Assembly (NCBI GenBank): GCA_964494505.1
Contig: CAZBRO010000044.1
Coordinates: 1-28,294 of the forward strand
From: CAIYRG01 sp964494505
Lineage (GTDB): Bacteria; Pseudomonadota; Alphaproteobacteria; Micropepsales; Micropepsaceae
DNA: 28,294 bases
Direction: 5' to 3'
The first letter of the stretch is position 1. Each line of letters begins with the position of its first letter. Made by a program: the position numbers and the translations under genes. Below are positions 23,685 to 28,294 of this stretch, in pieces. The notes beneath the pieces are model-generated. The model saw only the letters and a list, made by a program, of their open reading frames with translations, was not told the origin of the DNA and ran no database searches.

Positions 23685-24500
23685 ATGCAGCAAACAGCAT
23701 GGCACAAACGGTTATCGACGGCGCTTGCGCTTTTAGCCTTACCGTTGCTGTTCGCAGCGGATGCCGCCCCCGCTGCTCAGACGCCTGACGCCGCCAATGC
23801 CGGAAGCAAAATTCCCGATCTATCGGGTATTTGGGCGAAGAATCGCGGCCGACTTGGTGCGGTGAAAAATGTTTCGCCATTTCCGGACATGGTCATGGGC
23901 GATTACACCGACCCGATTTTGCAGCCCTGGGTGGCGGCGGTGATCAAGAAGCGCGCGGAAATGGAAAAGGATGGCAATCCGCCTCCGGAGTCCAAAATGA
24001 CATGCTGGCCGGCGGCCCCGCCAAATACACTGGCGCTGATCGGCGGGCAGGAAATTCTGCAAACGCCCAAGACCGTTTTTCTGCTGACCGGCAACGACCA
24101 TCAATGGCGGACCGTGTACCTAGACCAGCCGCATTCCGCCAATCCAAAGCCCTCATGGTATGGAGAATCGGTTGGGCATTACGAGGGCGACACTTTGGTG
24201 GTCGACACCATTGGAGTAAACACCGATCCAATGTCGATGATCGACGATTTCGGCACGCCGCACACGCCGGCGCTGCATCTCGTGGAGCGCTATCGTCTGG
24301 TGAACGGCGGTAAGACCATGAATGTCGATGTCATCGTGGACGATCCGGGCACATTTACGAAGAAATGGACGGTAACGGCGACATTTAACCGTTCGCCAAC
24401 TCGAATGAACGAATCGGTCTGCGCTGCGAATAACAGACTCGACATGTACGGCCCATCCATCGGTAAGATGCCCGAAGCAAAGTACGTTTCTCCATTTTGA
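23685..24500 (+). CDS. Secreted protein, paralogue family A (copy 1)
   Basis: This 271-aa exported protein has a hydrophobic signal around residues 10-32. Conserved family features are PDLSGIWAKN near the mature start, DPILQPWVAAVIKK, MTCWPAAPPN, HSANPKPSWYGESVGHYEGD, TLVVDTIGV, FGTPHTPALHLVERYR and a terminal KYVSPF. It is probably a beta-rich periplasmic or outer-membrane-associated protein related to the GHYEGDTLVVDT proteins that are abundant in soil bacteria. To my knowledge the biochemical function is not established. The ATG at 23685 is chosen because GGGGAGGA is 5 nt upstream. It is the first gene of a six-gene operon, and the next starts 16 bp later. Confidence 0.75.
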   Translation: MQQTAWHKRLSTALALLALPLLFAADAAPAAQTPDAANAGSKIPDLSGIWAKNRGRLGAVKNVSPFPDMVMGDYTDPILQPWVAAVIKKRAEMEKDGNPPPESKMTCWPAAPPNTLALIGGQEILQTPKTVFLLTGNDHQWRTVYLDQPHSANPKPSWYGESVGHYEGDTLVVDTIGVNTDPMSMIDDFGTPHTPALHLVERYRLVNGGKTMNVDVIVDDPGTFTKKWTVTATFNRSPTRMNESVCAANNRLDMYGPSIGKMPEAKYVSPF

Positions 24501-24516
24501 CCAGGGGCGCCTGAAC

Positions 24517-25248
24517 ATGATGCGTGGGTCTGTGGCGCTTTGCGCTTTCGCGACGGGGCTGATCCTGACAACGGCGGCGTTCGCACAACGTGCGCCAAAC
24601 GCCGAAGGCGCAAACATCTCCGGTGTTTGGTGGGCGAACAATTACAGCCCGAAATTGCTTGTGGCCGACGGTGGTGAGTTACCCTTCACACCGGCTGGCA
24701 GGGCGGCGTATCAAAAGAACATGGCCGGCCTGAAAAATGGCTCGGTGGCGGACAAGGCCCGAACCCTTTGCGTGCTTGACGGCGTGCCGCGGATTCTGGA
24801 GACGCCTTACCCGTTTGAAGTGGTGCAAGCTGCCGGACAGGTGACCTTTTTGTTCGAGCAGAATCACACAGTGCGAATCATCCCTCTTAAAGAACCGCTG
24901 CCGAAACCCGACGCCATCGAGGACAATCCTCGTTTTCTTGGCTATAGCAGTGGTCAGTGGGAGGGCGATACGCTTGTGGTGCAGAGCATTGGGTTCAACG
25001 ACCTGACGTTCCTCGATGCTTACGGCGCGCCACATAGCGATCAAATGAAAATTTCCGAACGCATTCGAGCGCTGAATGGCGGCAAACAGCTGGAAGACAC
25101 GATCACGGTGGACGATCCGAAAAACTACACGAAGCCATTCAACGTCCGGTTCGTCTATGACTCGCATCCCGAAGTGCAGCTGCAAACCTATGTTTGCGGA
25201 GAACCGCACCGCGACCTGTCGCGCGTAAAGGGAGTTCGGGGCTTTTGA
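24517..25248 (+). CDS. Secreted protein, paralogue family B (copy 1)
   Basis: This 243-aa protein has a signal peptide ending TAAFAQ. The mature part has ISGVWWANNYSPKL, FTPAGRAAYQKNMAGLKNG, TLCVLDGVPRILETPYPFEV, GQWEGDTLVVQSIGFND, YGAPHSDQMKISERIR, VDDPKNYTKPFNVRF and a C-terminal YVCGEPHRDLSRVKGVRGF. The central EGDTLVVQ...APHS...SERIR block is homologous to family A, but the N-terminal third is distinct. The lone Cys in the VPRILETPYP region and the Cys near the C-terminus may form a disulfide. It is cotranscribed with its neighbours. The function is unknown. Confidence 0.72.
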   Translation: MMRGSVALCAFATGLILTTAAFAQRAPNAEGANISGVWWANNYSPKLLVADGGELPFTPAGRAAYQKNMAGLKNGSVADKARTLCVLDGVPRILETPYPFEVVQAAGQVTFLFEQNHTVRIIPLKEPLPKPDAIEDNPRFLGYSSGQWEGDTLVVQSIGFNDLTFLDAYGAPHSDQMKISERIRALNGGKQLEDTITVDDPKNYTKPFNVRFVYDSHPEVQLQTYVCGEPHRDLSRVKGVRGF

Positions 25249-25277
25249 CGTCGCAAAAATCGAGGGAGAAACGCGAC

Positions 25278-25712
25278 ATGAAATACGCAACGATCGGTTT
25301 TTTGACGTTCGCCTCTCTGGCGCTTGGCGTGCCTGCATCCGCGCACCATTCCTACGCCATGTTTGACGCCGAAAAGACCATCGATCTGTCCGGCACGGTC
25401 AAAGAGGTGCAGTGGACCAACCCGCATAGCTGGCTTGAATTCATGGCTGCGGGCAAGGACGGAAAGGTCGAAGAGTGGTCGTTTGAGATGGGGCCCGTAA
25501 TGGGAGGTCCCACGGGTCTCAATCGGCAGGGATTCCGGGTTAAGAACGTGCAGCCCGGTGACAAACTGGTCGCAAAATTCCACCCGTTGCGGAACGGGCG
25601 GCTTGGGGGCGAACTGATTTCGCTGAAATTTCCCGACGGCAGCATCCTTGGCGGCCGTGAGCCGATCCCTCGCGGTGAAGCCCCATCCACTTCCGCAAAA
25701 CCGTTAGAATGA
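25278..25712 (+). CDS. Secreted DUF6152-type protein
   Basis: This 144-aa exported protein has a signal peptide ending VPASA, followed by HHSYAMFDAEKTIDLSGTVK, QWTNPHSWLEF, EEWSFEMGPVMGG and QPGDKLVAKFHPLRNG. This is the pattern of the DUF6152 family, a small beta-barrel-like periplasmic protein whose N-terminal His-His may bind metal. The function is uncharacterised. The start at 25278 is supported by GAGGGAGA upstream. It lies 29 bp after family-B copy 1 and 30 bp before family-A copy 2, breaking the run of A/B paralogues. DUF6152 proteins commonly accompany the EGDTLVVDT proteins, so a joint role is likely. Confidence 0.72.
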   Translation: MKYATIGFLTFASLALGVPASAHHSYAMFDAEKTIDLSGTVKEVQWTNPHSWLEFMAAGKDGKVEEWSFEMGPVMGGPTGLNRQGFRVKNVQPGDKLVAKFHPLRNGRLGGELISLKFPDGSILGGREPIPRGEAPSTSAKPLE

Positions 25713-25742
25713 TCCAGACCGCGTTCCGGCGGGGAGCGAGCC

Positions 25743-26543
25743 ATGAAGATTAGACGTGTTCCACAAGTCGCATTCACGGCTTCTCTTTTGTTCGCTTTGG
25801 CTCCTGCAACCTTGGCGGCGGATGAAAAGACCCCGGATTTTTCAGGCATCTGGCAGCGCCAGAGCGGAAAATTCCAGCAGCCTGAGGGCGGCGGTCCCGG
25901 CGCTGTCGAGCAGGTGTCGCCGCGCGCCGACGTGCCCATCGGCAATTACAAGAATCCCATTCTGCAGGCCTGGGCCGCGGCTATCGTCAAACATAACGGC
26001 GAAATGGAAGCGGCGGGACAGCCGATGCCGGAAGCAAAGACGACCTGCTGGCCGGGATCGACGCCCGGCGTCTTTGCCATTCCCTCCAGCATGCAAATTC
26101 TGCAGACGCCAAAGCTGGTCACTCTGATGTTCCAGAACGATCATCAGGTTCGCTTCGTCTACATGAATCAGCCGCACTCGGCCAACGTAAAGCCATCCTG
26201 GTACGGAGAATCCGTTGGCCACTATGAAAGCGACACGCTGGTCGTGGATAGTGTCGGGATCGCGGCGAAACCGATGTCGTTTATCGATCAGTTCGGCACG
26301 CCACATACCGACAAGCTGCACGTCGTGGAGCGTTTCCGCGTCGCCGACGGCGGCAAGATGCTGAACGTCGCGATCACCGTCGAAGATCCTGGCGCTTTCA
26401 CGACGAAATGGGGCGCGCTCGCCACGTTGCAGCGAAGCCGGAACGATTTCGTCGAATATGTCTGCGCCGAGAACAATCCGCTGATCGGAATTAGTCCATC
26501 GGTGGGCGATATGCCCAGACAGAAATACACAGCCCCGTTCTGA
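25743..26543 (+). CDS. Secreted protein, paralogue family A (copy 2)
   Basis: This 266-aa protein has the signal peptide MKIRRVPQVAFTASLLFALA and cleavage near ATLAA. It shares with copies 1 and 3 PDFSGIWQR, NPILQAWAAAIVKHNGEMEA, TTCWPGSTPG, LMFQNDHQVRFVYMNQPHSA, PSWYGESVGHYESDTLVVDS, FGTPHTDKLHVVERFR and EYVCAENNPLIGI, ending KYTAPF. It has ESD where the other copies have EGD. It is closer to copy 3 than to copy 1, for example in the ENNPLIGI block. The function is unknown. Confidence 0.72.
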   Translation: MKIRRVPQVAFTASLLFALAPATLAADEKTPDFSGIWQRQSGKFQQPEGGGPGAVEQVSPRADVPIGNYKNPILQAWAAAIVKHNGEMEAAGQPMPEAKTTCWPGSTPGVFAIPSSMQILQTPKLVTLMFQNDHQVRFVYMNQPHSANVKPSWYGESVGHYESDTLVVDSVGIAAKPMSFIDQFGTPHTDKLHVVERFRVADGGKMLNVAITVEDPGAFTTKWGALATLQRSRNDFVEYVCAENNPLIGISPSVGDMPRQKYTAPF

Positions 26544-26588
26544 TGGGCACAGAGGAGATGAACGGGTTGCACCCACCGGAGGACGAGC

Positions 26589-27389
26589 GTGCGGCGTATC
26601 AGTAGCCTCTTCGTGGTCCTCGGCCTTTCCTTGTGCAGCTTTGCCGCCGCAAGCGGCGCCCAAGCACCCGGGAGTGGGCCTACCACGGCCAAATTCTCTA
26701 CCCCGAATTTGTCGGGCGTGTGGACACGCAATCTCCAGCGCATGGGCGCGGTGAAAAATCTCTCGCCCCGAACCGATGTGGTGATTGGAGACTGGCAAGA
26801 TCCCGTGCTTCAGCCCTGGGCCGCGGCGCTCGTCAGGCGCCATGGGGATTTGGAAGCATCCGGCCTTGCCGCTCCCGAGACGAAGCAAACCTGCTGGCCG
26901 GGTGGTGTGCCGAATATGCTTTCGGTGCCGTCAAGCATCGAACTGTTGCAGACACCCACCCAAGTGACGTTGCTCTATACCAACGACCATCAAGTGCGGA
27001 CCATCTACATGAATCAGCCGCACTCGAAAAATCTCAAACCGTCCTGGTATGGGGAATCGGTAGGACACTATGAGGGCGATACGCTCGTAGTAGACACCGT
27101 AGGGCTTCATACCCATCCGATGTCGCTGTTCGACGTGTTCGGGACGCCCCATACGGAGAAACTTCACGTCGTGGAGCGGTTCCACGTGGTCGACGGCGGA
27201 AAGACGCTTCGGGTCGACATAGATGTCGAGGATCCGGGCACTTTCACTAAGCCCTTCTCGATGAATGCGCGGTTTGGGAAGGTGAACTACGGATTTGAGG
27301 AATATGTCTGCGCGGAGAACAATCCGCTGATCGGAATCGATAAGACGGCTGGCGACATGCCGCGCGAAAAATACAAACCGCCGTTCTGA
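26589..27389 (+). CDS. Secreted protein, paralogue family A (copy 3)
   Basis: This 266-aa protein has a GTG start, supported by GGAGGAC just upstream. A signal peptide ends near ASGAQA. It repeats the family-A pattern: NLSGVWTRN, DPVLQPWAAALVRRHGDLEA, QTCWPGGVPN, NDHQVRTIYMNQPHSKN, PSWYGESVGHYEGDTLVVDT, FGTPHTEKLHVVERFH and EYVCAENNPLIGIDKTAGDM, ending KYKPPF. It follows copy 2 by 45 bp and is the same length, as expected for a tandem duplicate. The role is unknown. Confidence 0.72.
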   Translation: MRRISSLFVVLGLSLCSFAAASGAQAPGSGPTTAKFSTPNLSGVWTRNLQRMGAVKNLSPRTDVVIGDWQDPVLQPWAAALVRRHGDLEASGLAAPETKQTCWPGGVPNMLSVPSSIELLQTPTQVTLLYTNDHQVRTIYMNQPHSKNLKPSWYGESVGHYEGDTLVVDTVGLHTHPMSLFDVFGTPHTEKLHVVERFHVVDGGKTLRVDIDVEDPGTFTKPFSMNARFGKVNYGFEEYVCAENNPLIGIDKTAGDMPREKYKPPF

Positions 27390-27441
27390 ATGGTGGTGGG
27401 GCCAGTTATTGGCGCCGTTCTGACCGGCAAGTGGGGAGAAG

Positions 27442-28173
27442 ATGCCTAAGAGATTCGTGGCTGGCGCGATCGTTTTCGTTGCTGCGTTGGCGTGTTCTGT
27501 TGCCGATGCACAGAAGGCGCCGGATTCGGAAGGCCCCGACATTTCGGGAGTGTGGTGGGCGAGCAGCTATAGCCCGAAAATCCAGATCATGGGCGGCGGC
27601 GAATTGCCTTTTACGCCTGCAGGCAGGGGGCAGTACGAAAAGAACATGGCCGGATTGAAGAACGGCACGGTCGAAGACACGGCTCGCACGCTGTGCACGC
27701 CTGACGGCGTTCCCCGCCTGCTCGAAACGCCGTATCCATTCCAGATCATTCAGACCAAAGGCCAGGTTACGATCATCTACGAAATGAATCATGCGATCCG
27801 GCTGGTGGACATGACCAAACCGCTCGATAACGATGAGACCCTCTCTATTCTCCCATACTATGGTGGCCATTCTGCCGGGCATTGGGAGCGGGATACGCTT
27901 ATTGTCCAAACTGCCGGCTTTAATGAGAAGACCTTTATCGATGCGTATGGCTCTCCCCACAGCGACCAACTGCATGTCACCGAGCGCCTGCGCAGGATCA
28001 ACGGCGGAAAGCAGCTTGAGGACGTTGTTACTATCGAAGACCCCGTGAACTATACGCGTCCTTTTACTGCAAGGTTCGTTTACGATTTTCATCCCGAGGT
28101 CCGGTTGGAGGCCTATGTCTGCGGCGAGCCACACCGCGATATCTCTAAAGTGAGAGGCGTTAAGGGGTTTTGA
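27442..28173 (+). CDS. Secreted protein, paralogue family B (copy 2)
   Basis: This 243-aa protein is identical in length to family-B copy 1. The signal peptide (MPKRFVAGAIVFVAALACSV) ends near ADAQ. Then come ISGVWWASSYSPKI, FTPAGRGQYEKNMAGLKNGT, TLCTPDGVPRLLETPYPFQI, GHWERDTLIVQTAGFNE, YGSPHSDQLHVTERLR, IEDPVNYTRPFTARF and YVCGEPHRDISKVRGVKGF. GGGGAGA lies just before the ATG. It is the last gene of the visible operon. The 121 bp after its stop hold no gene or clear terminator. Confidence 0.72.
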   Translation: MPKRFVAGAIVFVAALACSVADAQKAPDSEGPDISGVWWASSYSPKIQIMGGGELPFTPAGRGQYEKNMAGLKNGTVEDTARTLCTPDGVPRLLETPYPFQIIQTKGQVTIIYEMNHAIRLVDMTKPLDNDETLSILPYYGGHSAGHWERDTLIVQTAGFNEKTFIDAYGSPHSDQLHVTERLRRINGGKQLEDVVTIEDPVNYTRPFTARFVYDFHPEVRLEAYVCGEPHRDISKVRGVKGF

Positions 28174-28294
28174 TAACGGCTGCCACAGCTTTGCGTCCGC
28201 TTTTCTTTTACCTAAAACCTGACGGCTGCAACTAAACAGAATCCCCTGCTGGCTCAAGGGATCGACGCAACACTTGCGCGCAATGTAGCCGCCG

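Noticed and set aside
28234..28246. 13-bp AACAGAATCCCCT near the right edge matching the reverse complement of part of the 18.33-kb dyad
   Set aside because: A 13-bp match between two places in 28 kb is expected by chance several times. It would matter only if it proved to be a recombination end.
25842..28257. Long minus-strand frames opposite the secreted-protein array
   Set aside because: They repeat in the same relative position opposite each paralogue, as expected for shadows of duplicated genes.

Overview
The window looks like alphaproteobacterial chromosome (high GC, no genus assigned). The main evidence is an EcfG-type general-stress promoter (GGAAC-N16-CGTT) in front of a single-domain response regulator of the FAT-GUY type, together with core-gene sequences of alphaproteobacterial character (pst, bioB, comM).

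Bases 1-6.49 kb are ordinary host DNA. They hold the tail of a probable pstS, then pstC-pstA-pstB (high-affinity phosphate uptake), bioB, the stress-type response regulator, a secreted SH3-like protein, a convergent glutathione S-transferase separated by a REP-like palindrome, and finally the 3' part of comM (158 codons).

At about 6.49 kb comM is interrupted. Its C-terminal part is fused in frame to a large serine recombinase that marks the left end of an integrated element. The N-terminal part of comM is not seen anywhere in the window, so the element probably runs past the right edge, or the site has been rearranged. The accessory region from about 8 to 19 kb has small element genes and decayed DNA, then two convergent operons whose last genes overlap tail to tail by 58 bp. 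The rightward operon (9.6-13.9 kb) encodes a small unknown protein, an XRE regulator, an ImmA/IrrE-type metalloprotease, a thymidylate-synthase-like enzyme, a protein of the 5-hmdU DNA kinase helical-domain / glutamyl-putrescinyl-thymine pyrophosphorylase family, and a MazG-like pyrophosphohydrolase with an extra C-terminal domain. A perfect 15-bp palindrome overlaps its putative -10 box. The leftward operon (17.0-13.9 kb) encodes a membrane patatin with a GAF-like C-terminus, a 66-aa helical protein, a membrane-anchored dCTP-deaminase/dUTPase-like protein and a holo-ACP-synthase-like phosphopantetheinyl transferase. I regard this pair as the best candidate for an undescribed system: a thymidine-nucleotide or DNA-base modification / nucleotide-sensing module facing a phospholipase effector module. 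That reading is inference. An IS3-family end remnant, a probable PD-(D/E)XK nuclease-like protein and a small tyrosine recombinase with a strong dyad upstream follow to 19.0 kb.

From 19.2 to 28.2 kb is an export/uptake locus. A 1004-aa TonB-dependent receptor with a downstream TPR-PRMT-like methyltransferase is transcribed leftward. Divergent from it is a six-gene operon of secreted proteins made of two paralogous families (order A-B-DUF6152-A-A-B), evidently grown by tandem duplication. Whether this locus is cargo of the element or resident DNA cannot be settled from the window.
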